The position numbers and the translations under genes were made by a program. From positions 310,001-374,000 of the forward strand of contig NW_020167534.1 of assembly GCF_001641265.1 (NCBI RefSeq): a stretch of DNA of 64,000 bases. Direction: 5' to 3'. Below the pieces are notes generated by a model. That model did no database searches, was not told the origin of the DNA, and saw only the letters and a list, made by a program, of their open reading frames with translations. Source of the stretch: Pseudogymnoascus destructans (taxonomy: Eukaryota > Ascomycota > Leotiomycetes > Thelebolales > Thelebolaceae). Positions 11,499-22,630 of this stretch are shown here, one piece after another. How positions within the stretch are numbered: position 1 is the stretch's first letter; each line of letters starts with the position of its first letter.

Positions 11499-13401
11499 CT
11501 AGGCTAATTCATCTAAATCGCTGTCATATATCTCTTCTTCACCCCCTCTGTCTATTTCCTCAATTGTAGCTTCCTCTATAAGTCGTGGTGTTGTTCTAGG
11601 CCTCTGTGAAGCTGTTGCTGTTGCTGCTTCTGCTTCTGCTACTTGCGACCGGAGTTCTTCTGTAGAGATGTGGAATTGACCCTTCAAAACAGCTCTTTTA
11701 CCCTTCTTTTGCTCCCTTCTTTTCTGAATTATGTTGCACAAGTTATCCGTCTCTCTTTGCTGTAGTATGTGGCGTGTGTTAAGCCTCTCTGTCTCATCTG
11801 CTAACTTATGAATATATCGCTTTGTAGGAGTGTTCAAAACACCACCACGACTTATTGTAGAAGAGAGAACTGTATTTGCTTTGTGAAGTGTCTGAAAATG
11901 AGGAGGACTGCTATTCAAAAATACTTTCTCAAAAATATCATGCTCTGTTGGAGTCCTTGGCCGTTCTAAGGGTGCGTCTGTTGTAGGAAGTGTAGCTGCG
12001 CGTATGACTGTCTGTGGCTGGAATGGCTGTAACCCACTCCCTCTCCAAGCAGAATTAATATTTAAAATTGAAAAAGCAGCTGCTCTTGCTTGTATGTATG
12101 CATCCATCCATTCCAACTTCTGTATGCGTAGTAGCTGCAGGCGAGAGAGAGCAGTTGTAAGGTGTTTTTTCAGAGGTCCAAAAATTGCAACATCAAGTGG
12201 TTAAAGTATATGTGAGGTATGTGGAGGTATTATAAGGAGCGATATTCGATTCTGTATGCAGTGTGATATGAAGTTTCCGCTTATATGGCTATCATGGCCA
12301 TCGCAAATAAGGAGCCTTTGTTGTAGCTGTCCATTTTGTGTTGCTTTTGCTCTTGTAGAAGGCTCAAAAACGCGTTTTAGCCACTCTAATCCATGAAGAT
12401 TGCTTGTCCACCCTTTTGTATTTGCAGAGAAGTGCCATTTGCTTATAACCTCCTTTGGAATCCAGCTCTGTAGTATATTCTGTCCCTTGAAGATAATGAG
12501 GGGGTCGGTGGTTGTTCCATCCATGCAGATGCACTCAACAGCAGACACCCATTCCTGCCGGCCTGGATGGGCTTGAAAACGCGTCCTAAGGCTTGAATCC
12601 ACGATAATTCTTGTTGATTGCATTGTTCCAATTGAAAACCCAGTCTCATCCATGTTGTAGGTGTTGTGATTTTCGATTTTTAGCTCTGTTGTGAGGCTCT
12701 TGTACGCGTCAAACCACGCCTTCAACACCTGCTTTGTGACCCCATTCATCCTTTGTGCCTCAACCCTCCTTCCTAACTTAACACGTAAGTTAGGATGCCT
12801 TTGAATGAACCGTGGCACCCACTCTTGCCCAAGAGGTAAGTTAGGGATTTGAGGTTGTGTCTGTTGAGTTGGTCGGGTCTGCTGAGTTGGTCGGGTCTGC
12901 TGAGTCGGTCGGGTCTGCTGGGTTGGTCGGATCTGCTGCTGAGCCGGTTGGTTTGATGGGGTCTGCCAAGCCACTAGTTAGAAATAGCCGAGTCTGCCAG
13001 TCTATAGCAGGTTTGATGGGTTGGTAGTTGACCTGACTGAGCTGGTCAACTAACTCTGTAGGTCGGCTCACCTGGGTTTGGAAGACCCGACACTTGTTTG
13101 ACCGGACTTCCTCTGCAACCTCACGTAATATCCGATGGCTAGGAGCTTAACCACTTCCAGTAAGCTCTTTAATCCACTTTGAGAGGGTCTGCTCTTGAGT
13201 TTTTGATAGGAGTTGCTGGTGCTGGCGTGCTTCTACACGTGTGTGCCTTCCATTTATGCGACAGCGGAGGGTCTCCTCTGGTAGCCCTAAAGCTTTTGCA
13301 GCAGCATATATTGATTTGTATTGATTTGATTTAATAGCTAATATAGCTTTTTGAATTTGAATTTCGCGTTCTTGAGCCTTTATACTCTTCTGACGGACCA
13401 T
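11499..13401 (-). pseudogene. Pogo transposase, copy 1, broken
   Basis: It reads from ATG at 13401 (MVRQKSIKAQEREIQ..) as a psq/CENP-B-like DNA-binding region followed by a DDE_1 domain with NMDETGF and ICDGHDSH. It is broken by TAA where copy 2 reads TAC (GSG-stop-APSH), by TAA at 12201-12203 where copy 2 has CAA (HTSHIL-stop-PLDV), and by a 9-nt deletion just after. The intron matching that of copy 2 is preserved. It cannot make a full transposase. Confidence 0.88.
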
Positions 13402-13461
13402 TCTAGCATAGTAGTAGTAGTTAATAGGGTTGTAGGTTTGATGGGGTGGTTCCGACCCCAC

Positions 13462-13546
13462 TACCCCCGTTACGCCATTACCCCCGTTACGCCATTACCC
13501 CCGTTACGCCATTACCCCCGTTACGCCATTACCCCCGTTATGCCAT
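13462..13546. repeat. Five tandem 17-bp terminal units
   Basis: Five copies of TACCCCCGTTACGCCAT (the last with one C to T change) form the right terminal repeat of pogo copy 1. The left end of the same element and both ends of copy 4 have two. Confidence 0.9.
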
Positions 13547-13557
13547 GACCTACGTTA

Positions 13558-13985
13558 TGTGGAGGTACTTATGCTTGCGAAAATTAGAACCTTAATAACT
13601 CCTTTATAAAAAGGCTAGAGCGTATTCCTTGTATATATAGGAACTTTAAATAGTCATCTACTATATCTAAAGACGCTAATAAAACTAGTGTCTTTTTACA
13701 TAAGTTACTACAGGTTTTAACTTTTGCCATATAAATTTTTAGTATGGCAAATCTAAAATTGTTAATAACTACCTAATAAGGCTAGCTTACATGCTAGTGT
13801 TTTTAATTATAACATATAAGTATATAAATTATCTAAGTTTAATAACATTAAGCTCTAGCAAGTCAATTAAAGTAATTATTACAAGTTTGAATTATATATC
13901 ACGTGATGTGAATTTGCTTGTGAATTTACCTGTAAAATTGAAATAGCCGGTCTGGCCATGTAGCCGGTCTGACCACGATCTACGT
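13558..13985. mobile_element. Truncated small TA element (family i)
   Basis: Near-identical to most of 27869-28296. Its right terminus is intact (two TGGYCAGACCGGCTA units, then CGATCTACGT and TA). The left terminus and half of a hairpin are missing and are replaced by pogo copy 1. No coding capacity. Confidence 0.82.
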
Positions 13986-13987
13986 TA

Positions 13988-14344
13988 ATCCTCTTAGACT
14001 ATTACTCTTTATAGTCTTATTTCTTATAGCCGAATTTGCTAGAGTGTAAGCTCTTCTTATTAAGTAGTTATTTATAGTTTAATTTTTACCATATAAATAT
14101 TTTATATAGTAAAATATAAGCTTTAATATCTTTTGTAAAACAAAACTAGTACTACTAGCATTTTTACACATGTTAGAGTATGATATAAAGAGTAATAGTC
14201 TAAGAGGATTAAGCGTTATAAGCATTATTACAAAAGTTATTAACGTTTTAATTTTGGTCATGTGACCTTGATTTTGGTGGGGTGCGGGTGGCTCTGGCAA
14301 AGCGTCCCGTTACGCCATCCGTCCCATTACGCCACGAGTTACGT
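13988..14344. mobile_element. Truncated larger TA element (family o)
   Basis: It carries the right terminus (two TGGCGTAAYGGGA units and ACGTAACTCGTGG-type tip) and the body shared with 27611-28584. The left terminus is absent because the family i element begins at a TA inside it. No coding capacity. Confidence 0.8.
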
Positions 14345-14978
14345 TATTGCTAGTGTGATTATTATGCTTCTATTAGTAGGAGAAGATTGCTCATACAAAT
14401 ATTTGTATGAGGAAAACTTAACCCTTAAATTAGCATTGCAAAAAGACACTAGCAATACTAGCGTTTTTATATTAGGTAAAGGCCTATATATAGAACCTAA
14501 ATATTGAACAGCTAAGCCTAACGATTTTTATCCATGGAGCTATTTAAGGTTTTAGTTTTGGATGTAGAAGTACCTTTCCATACAAAGTTGTATATAAGGG
14601 TACTTATCGCCGCTTACGCCAGATCGCCGCTTACGCCACGACTTACGTTAGTTGTAACACCCAAAGAACAAAAGGGGTGAACTTACAAAGGTTGGTGACA
14701 GATGGAAAAATTGCTAGAACTTGTATATTAGTAAAATAAACACAATACCATTACTCTACAGCGTTACTGTAGGGTTAAATCAAATGTAAAGAAGATTGAA
14801 CTTACCAATGTTGCTAGACGCGTTATCTCAGAATTGTTGTAGAAGTTAGGATCGAATTCGAAGTAAAAAGTGTTGTTGCAAACAAAAAAAACTCCATTTC
14901 TTGTTCCAAATCTGGACGTGTCAATAACAAAGAATAGTATGAGTAAGTTAGCAAAGAAACCACCCTTACATTTGATTA
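14345..14978. other. Degenerate element debris
   Basis: No gene is seen. It holds a 22-bp perfect palindrome at 14390-14411 (centre AAATATTT), a degenerate AGTACC..GGTACT hairpin near 14573-14608, and an orphan pogo-type terminus at about 14607-14645 with two TGGCGTAAGCGGCGA units. Confidence 0.6.
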
Positions 14979-17110
14979 ACGTAGGTCGTGGCCATACCGG
15001 GGCCATGGCCATACAGGGATGGTGAGGTAAGCGAGCACTTAACTAACCCATCAAACCCATCAACCAACACACCAAACCTATCAATTACCCCATTATTATG
15101 GTACGCAAACGGAGTTTAAAAGCTCAAGAACGCGATATTCTAATACTTGAAGCAGTAGCTGGAGTAAAATCTGGTTTATATAAAACTGCAAATGCTGCTG
15201 CAAAGGCCTTACATCTAAGGCCTGATACAGTTGTTAGCCACATTAAAGGGCGACATACCTCACATAAAGAAGCACATTTAAAACATCAATTACTCTCCCA
15301 AACCCAAGAAAAGACCCTTTTAAAATGGATCAAAAATCTTACTGCAAATGGTTACGCTCCTAGCCATCGCATATTACGTGAGGTTGCAGAGGAAGTCCGG
15401 TCAAACAAGTGTCGGGTCTTCCAAACCCAGGTGAGCCAACCTACAGAGTTAGTTGACCAGCTCAGTCAGGTCAACACCAACCCATCAAACCTGCCATAGA
15501 CTGGCAGACTCGGCTATTTCTAACTAGTGGCTTGGCAGACCCCATCAAACCAACCGGCTCAGCAGCAGTCCCGACCAACTCAGCAGTCCCGACCAACTCA
15601 GCAGTCCCGACCAACTCAGCAGACCCGACCAACTCAACAGACACAAACTCAACAACCACAACTCCAACTACCTAAGTTACCACTTGGGCAAGATTGGGTG
15701 CCACGGTTCATTCAGAGGCATCCTAACTTACGTGTTAAGCTAGGAAGAAGGGTTGAGGCACAAAGGATGAATGGGGTCACAAAGCAGGTGTTGAAGGCGT
15801 GGTTTGACGCGTACAAGAGCCTCACAACAGAGCAAAAAATCGAAAACTACAACACCTACAACATGGATGAGACTGGATTTTCAATTGGAACAATGCAATC
15901 TACACGAATTATAGTCGATTCTACACTTAGGACACGTTTTCAGGCACATCCAGGAAGGCAGGAATGGGTCTCTGCTGTTGAGTGCATCTGCATGGATGGA
16001 ACAACCAGCGACCCCCTCATTATCTTCAAGGGACAGAATGTACTACAGAGCTGGATTCCAAAGGATGTTATAAGCAAATGGCACTTCTCTGCAAATACAA
16101 AAGGATGGACAAGCAATCTTCATGGATTAGAGTGGCTAAAACGCGTTTTTGAGCCTTCTACAAGAGCAAAAGCAACACTTCCAAATGGACAACTACAACA
16201 AAGGCTCCTTATTTGTGATGGCCATGACAGCCATATAAGTGGGAGCTTCATATCACACTGCATACAGAATCGCATATCGCTCCTTATACTACCTCCACAT
16301 ACCTCACATATACTCCAACCACTTGATGTTGCAATTTTTGGACCTTTGAAAAGACACCTCACAACAGCCCTCTCACACCTTAATGAGGCGCAGCTCCTAT
16401 GCATACAGAAAGCAGAATGGATGGATGCATACATACAAGCAAGAGCAGCTGCATTTTCAAATTCAAATATAGCTTCTGCTTGGAGAGGGAGTGGGCTACA
16501 GCCATTTCAACCACAGACAGTTATCCGCGCAGCTACGCTTCCTACAACAGATGCAGTAATAGTGCGGCCAAAGACTCCAACAGAGCATGACATTTTTGAG
16601 AAAGTATTTCTGAACAGCAGTCCACCTGATTTTTCAACACTTCACAAAGCAAATACAGTACTCTCTTCTACAATAAGTCGTGGCATTCTCAACACTCCTA
16701 CAAAGCGATATATTCATAAGTTAGCAGATGAGACAGAGCGGCTCAATACATGCCACATACTACAACAAAGGGAGACAGATAACTTGCGCTCAATTATTCA
16801 GAAGCGCAGAGTACAAAATAAGGGCAAGAGAGCAGTTTTGAAGGGTCAATTCCACATCACAACTGAGGAGTTGCAGTCGCAAGTAGCAGAAGCAGAAGCA
16901 GCAACAACAACAACTCCACAAGTTACAACATCTATAATTGATCTAATTGATGATGGGAGTGAGGAGGAGCTATTTGACAGTGATATAGATGAATTAGCAT
17001 GGTAATGGTAGAACTATTTTCAATTTTTTTGAAGCTGCTCATATTTTGAAGGGGTGGCTTACCCCACCATCCCGGTATGGCCATGGCCCCGGTATGGCCA
17101 CGACCTACAT
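14979..17110 (+). mobile_element. Pogo/Fot1-type element, copy 2 (apparently complete)
   Basis: 2132 bp between TA dinucleotides at 14977-14978 and 17111-17112. The termini begin ACGTAGGTCGTGG (left) and ATGTAGGTCGTGG (right, complement) and each contains two 17-bp units of the type TGGCCATACCGGGG. It encodes the only unbroken transposase in the window. Confidence 0.92.
15098..17005 (+). CDS. Pogo/Fot1-type DDE transposase, intact
   Basis: Exons 15098-15430 and 15539-17005 (599 aa; 108-nt intron with CTAAC branch site). N-terminal psq/CENP-B type helix-turn-helix regions (KAQERDILILEAVAG; NAAAKALHLRPDTV; LREVAEEVRSNK) bind DNA. A Pro/Gln-rich linker follows. The DDE_1 catalytic domain has NMDETGF, ICDGHDSH and QPLDVAIFG; the second and third Asp are separated by 35 residues. 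The C-terminus is acidic. It should cut and paste elements flanked by TA. Without the intron the frame meets TAG and TAA codons, so splicing is required. Activity is not shown by sequence alone. Confidence 0.92.
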
Positions 17111-17263
17111 TACCTCTGATTATTAACTTCCTTTTAGATTTCCAAATTTATTGACTATACCGACCCTGACCAGTAAGTAGTTGTGCCCCTACTTTCAAAA
17201 GACGTCCGCCTTGTTAGCACATTGAAGTACTCTCACAACAGTATAATCAAAGCCAGTGCTAAC

Positions 17264-18031
17264 AGTAACGCCCTATAGTAACGCTCATCAGCTCCAAATC
17301 GCCTCTAACGCAACTTTACCATGTCGTCTCCAGCCACTGCGAAGTCATATGAGGAGAGACGCGCAGAAGTCGTTGCAGCTACTGCCCACACCATTGAGCT
17401 CGCTCAGAATGCGGACCGACAGGTATAACAATCCTACCATCCTGATATCAATTGTTCTAGAGCTGATAGCAAAGCTAGGCTATGAGCCATGCACGCCGTA
17501 CCCGCCAGGGTAAAGATGACTGGGAGGGCCTTACGGCCAATGAACAAGCTGCCGTGTTAGCTACAACGCAGCAGGATATCATGGACAGGCGCACCGCTCG
17601 TGGTATTGACGCCAATTCCCGCCTCACAGCCGCTATTAATGATGAGAGTGCGGCTATTGCGGCCATTAATGCAGAGGAGCTGGAGGAGAAGTTGAAGGCC
17701 CTACCAAAGGGTGAAGGCAAAGCTGTAAGTAATAGCTAAAACATGACGATACTATCTAACATAATGGTTAGACTGGCAAGACATCGACTAGTGACAGCGG
17801 TGAAGAAAATACCTTAAAGGATAGCCTCAACGGCTTCATAGTCGGGGTTCGTGTAGAGGAGGAGGAGGAGGTGGAGGAGGAGGAGGAGGAGGAAGAAGAG
17901 GAGGAGGAGGAGAAGGAGGAGGAGGAGTAAATTCACGTCGTATACTGTACTATAGTATACTAAACCAATGGAGTTTTTGTGGTTACTGAATTCCATTTTG
18001 AGATCTTCTGCCGTTACTATCTGCCGTTACT
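17264..18031. mobile_element. Small putative element with hAT-like ends and a cargo gene
   Basis: Both edges carry paired AGTAACG motifs 13 bp apart, in inverted orientation: 17264/17277 on the plus strand and 18012/18025 as the complement. The interior holds a three-exon gene and no transposase. No 8-bp target duplication was found, so the exact outer limits are uncertain. The same paired ends bound the neighbouring hAT element. Confidence 0.55.
17321..17930 (+). CDS. Hypothetical 168-aa protein with poly-Glu tail
   Basis: Three exons join in phase: 17321-17422, 17479-17724, 17772-17930, with GTATAA..GCTAG and GTAAGT..GGTTAG introns. The family is not recognised. The N-terminal two thirds are Ala-rich, charged and predicted helical (EERRAEVVAATAHTIELAQ; AAINDESAAIAAINAEELEEKLKAL); the last 30 residues are almost all Glu. 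No signal peptide or membrane segment. It is enclosed by AGTAACG pairs like those of the adjacent hAT element, so it may be captured host sequence or an accessory gene of the element. Phase-perfect introns argue that it is real. Confidence 0.6.
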
Positions 18032-18505
18032 ATCTAATAAAACTATTTGTCAGTACTCCGAATAGTGACTACTGTACTCATAGTAACGGCCAGCAGTAAC
18101 GGAAGAGAGCCCAAAAGCAAAAAGTCAGCATGCTTCTACTCCTCGGCTGAGCCAAGGAACACAGTCTGACCAATCAACAATCAAATGTCGGTTATACAGT
18201 TTAACTTTATATTATGCTACATAGGAAATATAATCGATCTGTATCTACTTAGGGTTATACACACTGCTCATTATCTTGTTATATGCTGTAGCAACAGCTA
18301 ATAGTACTAGATATAGCTTCAGACTTTGAAATAAGATAGGGCTAATGTAGCAAATTGTTAAGCCAATGAAACCAAATTGCTGATTTTGTAATTTAAAACT
18401 CGTAAGCGTTACTCTCTAGCATTATGGTAAACCTAATTAGAGCTAGAGAAAATTGTTTAACTCCATAATACTATGTTCAACTAACACAAAATAGGAATAG
18501 CAAAG

Positions 18506-18603
18506 AGTAATGGCAATGAGTAACGGCAATGCGTAATGGCAATGCGTAACGGCAAAGAGTAACGGCAAAGAGTAATGACAAAGAGTAATGACAAAGAGTT
18601 CAA
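18506..18603 (+). repeat. 13-bp minisatellite of AGTAACG type
   Basis: Eight steps of exactly 13 bp (motif starts 18506, 18519, 18532, 18545, 18558, 18571, 18584, 18597) with consensus GCAAWGAGTAAYG. The last unit is degenerate. It lies upstream of the hAT transposase frame. Confidence 0.88.
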
Positions 18604-19031
18604 ATATTACCCTATTGCAATGTGGCATTCTTGTATTCTGTACTACCATTTGTTCTGTTGCAAAAGACTATGAAGAAATGGCCGTCCTTCCAAAAGGCCT
18701 CACTTGACATTCATCATTCGTCTGATTGACCTACACTCCTACTGTCACGGTTCACCAAGGCATAGGGCGCCAGTTGGGTATTATGAATTAAACTCAATCT
18801 AGAGAAGAAAGGAAAGAGAAGAGGAGCACTCGAGCAGTGGCTCGATCTATATACAGCTATTGTGGAGTGAATTCTCTTTAGTGAGACCAGTTCTGAGAAT
18901 TCACTCCACAACTGAAAACTTCGCTCCAACCCCGGAAAGCTCCCCACACCCCTGAACCCCCACTCGAGCTGCAAGGCGCACTTGATATCGTAACACCTAC
19001 TACAGTACATTTTCTCTATCCTCTTAACAAC

Positions 19032-22000
19032 ATGTCAAGCCCAAGCCCATTTACAATGATGAATCAGTCACAATTTGAGCATCTGCTTACCTCTGACACT
19101 GAGGATATCAACTCGCCTTTCGAGCCAGCACTTATCTTCTCCCAAGATGATGTACTGAGTGGAATTGAAGCTCCTCTTGATGAACTTCTTGAAAAACTAC
19201 CCAAGTCTCCTAATAATCGATATGTTATGTTATATGGAAGGAGGATACCGCTAACGAATGGCATCAATGGTGGACTGCGAAGATTTCAAACAACATCAAT
19301 CGAGAGATATTCCGACATATGGTTTGGACAAGGTCGAAGAGGTCCTTAATATGGACTCAATTCTACCAAGGAGCTGAGGTCCGAACTGGCAATCCTAAGG
19401 TACTATGTCAGTTGTGTTTGAGGGCTTTGCACACCCTAAGCTTCAACAAGGTGGGAGTAGCACATCTACTTTAACCCGACACACCAAATCTGGCGCTTGT
19501 AGTAGAAAGGATGGATCGCAAACTCATTTACACTTAGTAAGCTATCTATCCAGTGGTCTAGAGTAACGTTCTAGAGTAACGCTAATGACCTTCTTTAGCT
19601 GCCGCGTGCGCATTTGGAAAGGAATACCATACAGCCTTTCACACATACAGCATGGCGAGAGCAGTTGATTATAGCCATAATTTCATCAAGCCTCCCTTTT
19701 CGAATAGTGGAGAACAAGGAGGTGCGAAAGGTTCTAAACATGTTGAAACCCGACCTGGAAATTCCACACCGGACAGTTATACGCAAAGAATTAACAATGC
19801 AATTTAACAACGTCATGGAGAAGCTACTATTGGATTTACCGCCTATGGCAAAGGTTTCAATTGCCCTTGATGGATGGCAAAGTCTGTTCAAATTAGCGTT
19901 CTTAGCAATTACTGTGTATTATATCACTGACGATTGGCAATGGAGAGAGGTGAGCAGATTATAACTTATATAATAATATATTAACTTACTAACATACATC
20001 TTATAGTGTCTTATTGGTTTCGAGCCAATGACTGGAGTCCATTCAGGACAAAATATGGCAGCTGTTGTACACAATGTACTGGAACAATTCAATATTACGG
20101 GACGACTTTTTTGCATGACAACTGATAATGCATCAAACAATGGAACAATGTGCAAGGAACTTGAGAGCTACATGAGAAGTACTACACAAGAAGTAGAGTG
20201 GAGTAGTGATGCAACAAAAATACCATGCATGGCGCATGTTATACAGCTAGTTGTAAAAGCTATGCTAAAGGCCTTCAATGTCGACATAGCTGAAGAAGTT
20301 ATAGATGTTACTGGTGTTTCAATTACTGATGATACGACAGTCACATCAGCTATTAGAAAGGTTAGTCCATGATAGTAACACTTGATAGTAACGCCAACTA
20401 ACGTCAAATACACAGATATGCACTCTTAGCAATCTTGTGAGCAGGTCTGCAAAGAAAACTGAATTATTGCTCCAGAAGCAATCTGATATAGAAGCAAAGA
20501 GACGACTGCAGCTAAAACGGGATTGTTACGGCTATAGTAACATGATGTCATGGTTACAGGGCCAGGGCCTAGTAACGTGACGTGTGAGTCACAGTGGGAA
20601 GCGGGGTAGGCTGCCATGTGACGGGGCTAATGGATAGTTGCAGAAACTAGTGGATATTGGATAGTTGAGCTATCCACGAACTATCCTGAATATCTAGCTA
20701 TCCGCCAACTATCCAGATTACCCATGAGGCACGACACCACTATATAAGTAGATAGTATTTCCTTAGATAGGAGCTTCGTGCTCAACTCAATACAGTATTT
20801 GTTATATACTAGTAACGTGTTACTTGAAGCCTTTGTGTCTGATCCCCTGCCTCCTCTGATAAGTCAACCTTTACGCAAGAGAACCTCTGTGTCTTCTATC
20901 GTTTAGAAGTCAGCGTTACAGGGATATTGATATATGCTGGAATTCTACATATGACATGATAGTCTGAGCGATAAGACTACGCATCCCAATTAAAAGTTGG
21001 CTTGAGGAACAGATTATTAAGGAGCCTCATCTTGATCAATTCGCATTATCACGACTGGAAAAAACTAAAATACTTAGTCGCTCTTCTGCGGCCCTTTGCA
21101 GAATTTACTCATCTTATTGGAAACACGAAAGACACTACAATCAACCATACATGGAATGTATACAATACATTATTTGACCATCTTGATGATATCAATCAAA
21201 AGCTATATAACAAGGATACAGCATCTAATCCTTGGGTAGACGAGTTTACTGCTGCTATTACTGCAGGTGTTGCAAAGTTAAGGCACTATTACACTGAAAC
21301 TGGTGGTCCTGTTGAACAGACGTATGCTCTTGCTGCAATTCTTGATCCATCTCAGAAACTGGACATTTTTAACGCTCCTGAATGGGACCGTTCCCACTCA
21401 AAGAAGTACCGCCAAATATTCTTAGATTACTGGAAGGCTTACTATCAAAAAGATTTGAGGGACCAGCATGAGGCAGTACCGCCTTGCCCCTATACACCAA
21501 CAAGTCTTAATGCGGTATTTCGGATGAACCGGCAGCTACATAAAGGGTGGCAGAGCCCATCAAGTACCAGCTATAATGAAGCTGAGCGTTATTTAAATGC
21601 GCCAGTGGTTAGTGCTGATGCAGATACTCCAGTGCTCCTAGTGTGGAAGACCTTAGAGCTCTCTTACCCTTCAGTTGCGAAGATGGCAAGGGATATCCTT
21701 GCAGTACCAGGTAAGCCCCTACAGTAATGGTTAAGAGTAACGCAAATATCTTACAAATCGCTTTAAACAGCTACTGGTACTGGAGTTGAGCGCATATTTA
21801 ATATTGCCCGCGATATCCATGAATACCACAGGGCACAAATGAGTATGACTACAGTTTGAGAGTTGATGATTGTTAAACACTATCATAGGTATAAGTGGGA
21901 ACTTGATAATCATTGGGATAATATAGACCATGTATTTGGCGCTCCTGACCCAGACTCTATAATTGAGGACTCTGATCGACAAGTTGCTATGACGATGGTA

Positions 22001-22186
22001 ATATCATCTGATGAGGATGCTGAACAAGACTTACCAGACCCATCAACGCCACATAGAGCTACACAAGGTCGCAATGGAAGATTGGAAACTCAGAGGAAGC
22101 GAAATTTTGGGGTTCTAAATAAGGACCTTCAGAATGATGAAGCCTCCATTGATACTCCTCAACATTCGCAACGACTTAGAAGGTAG
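19032..22186 (+). pseudogene. hAT transposase, decayed
   Basis: Coding similarity runs in pieces: N-terminus from ATG 19032, a BED-like Cys/His stretch near 19390-19535 (VLCQLC.., LTRHTKSGAC), catalytic region (KVSIALDGWQS; LFCMTTDNASNNGTMCKELES), a DIDICWNSTYDM block cut by an LTR, and the hAT dimerisation block ATGTGVERIFNIARD. Introns with good sites are 19537-19598, 19950-20006, 20361-20415 and 21711-21770. Damage: frame changes near 19230-19260 and 19420, TGA at 20965-20967 and at 21857-21859 where the family has Arg, Cys for Arg at 20935, and the 397-bp LTR insertion. It cannot encode an active enzyme. Confidence 0.82.
20524..20920. mobile_element. Solo LTR inserted in the hAT gene
   Basis: 397 bp that begins TGTTACGG and ends CGTTACA, flanked by the direct repeat GGGAT (20519-20523 and 20921-20925). 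Removing it with one GGGAT restores a continuous hAT reading frame across the RWNST-like block. The TG..CA ends and 5-bp duplication are those of an LTR retrotransposon. No internal region remains, as after LTR-LTR recombination. Confidence 0.9.
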
Positions 22187-22630
22187 AGGAGGGTACTATT
22201 CAGATGTGGGTTAGAGTAACGGCTCACAGTAACAGAATATATCACTAATTAGCCTTATATAGCATTTGGAACCAGCTTGAACAATATATTATGTTAACTA
22301 CTGCAATAGATACCAACCTTTGCGCTAGGTGGTAGGAAGGCTGGCCTCCCAAAGTCGACACAAACCTGTGTGCGATGGTGGTGGTGGTGATGGTAGGGAA
22401 GCCACTGTAAGCTGATGCATTCTGAGACATACGGCACTTATAACTCTAATGTAATTACCATAATTTATTATCTATATGATAAATTTATCCTAATTTCTAT
22501 CAATATACCGTTACTATATACCGTTACTCTTGGTCACAGGACTAACATCGTGATCTACAAGCTAAATATACTAAACTTCAGTTTGGGCTTTTTAAAAAAA
22601 AGCTCAGATGGTAAAAAAGCCTAGACTGAA

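Larger units (their letters stand above)
11391..13555 (-). mobile_element. Pogo/Fot1-type element, copy 1 (defective)
   Basis: 2165 bp bounded by inverted termini that start ACGTAGGTCATGG and flanked by TA on both sides (11389-11390, 13556-13557). The left terminus has two 17-bp units and the right has five. The internal gene is on the minus strand. The outside flanks do not belong together: the left is host-like sequence and the right is the middle of another element. Confidence 0.9.
18082..22528 (+). mobile_element. hAT-family element, degenerate
   Basis: About 4.4 kb bounded by inverted AGTAACG pairs (18082/18095 plus; 22509/22522 complement), each with 13-bp spacing. It contains a decayed hAT transposase gene, a 13-bp minisatellite in the 5' part and a nested solo LTR. 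No clear 8-bp target duplication is seen, so edges may be off by some bases. Confidence 0.7.

Noticed and set aside
18506..18603. CRISPR-like array.
   Set aside because: Units are 13 bp and directly adjacent, with no unique spacers, in a eukaryotic genome; it is a minisatellite.
17264..22530. 8-bp target site duplications expected for hAT elements.
   Set aside because: The 8 bp outside each AGTAACG pair do not match for the small element (GTGCTAAC versus ATCTAATA) or the large one (GTACTCAT versus CTTGGTCA). Ends are therefore reported as approximate.
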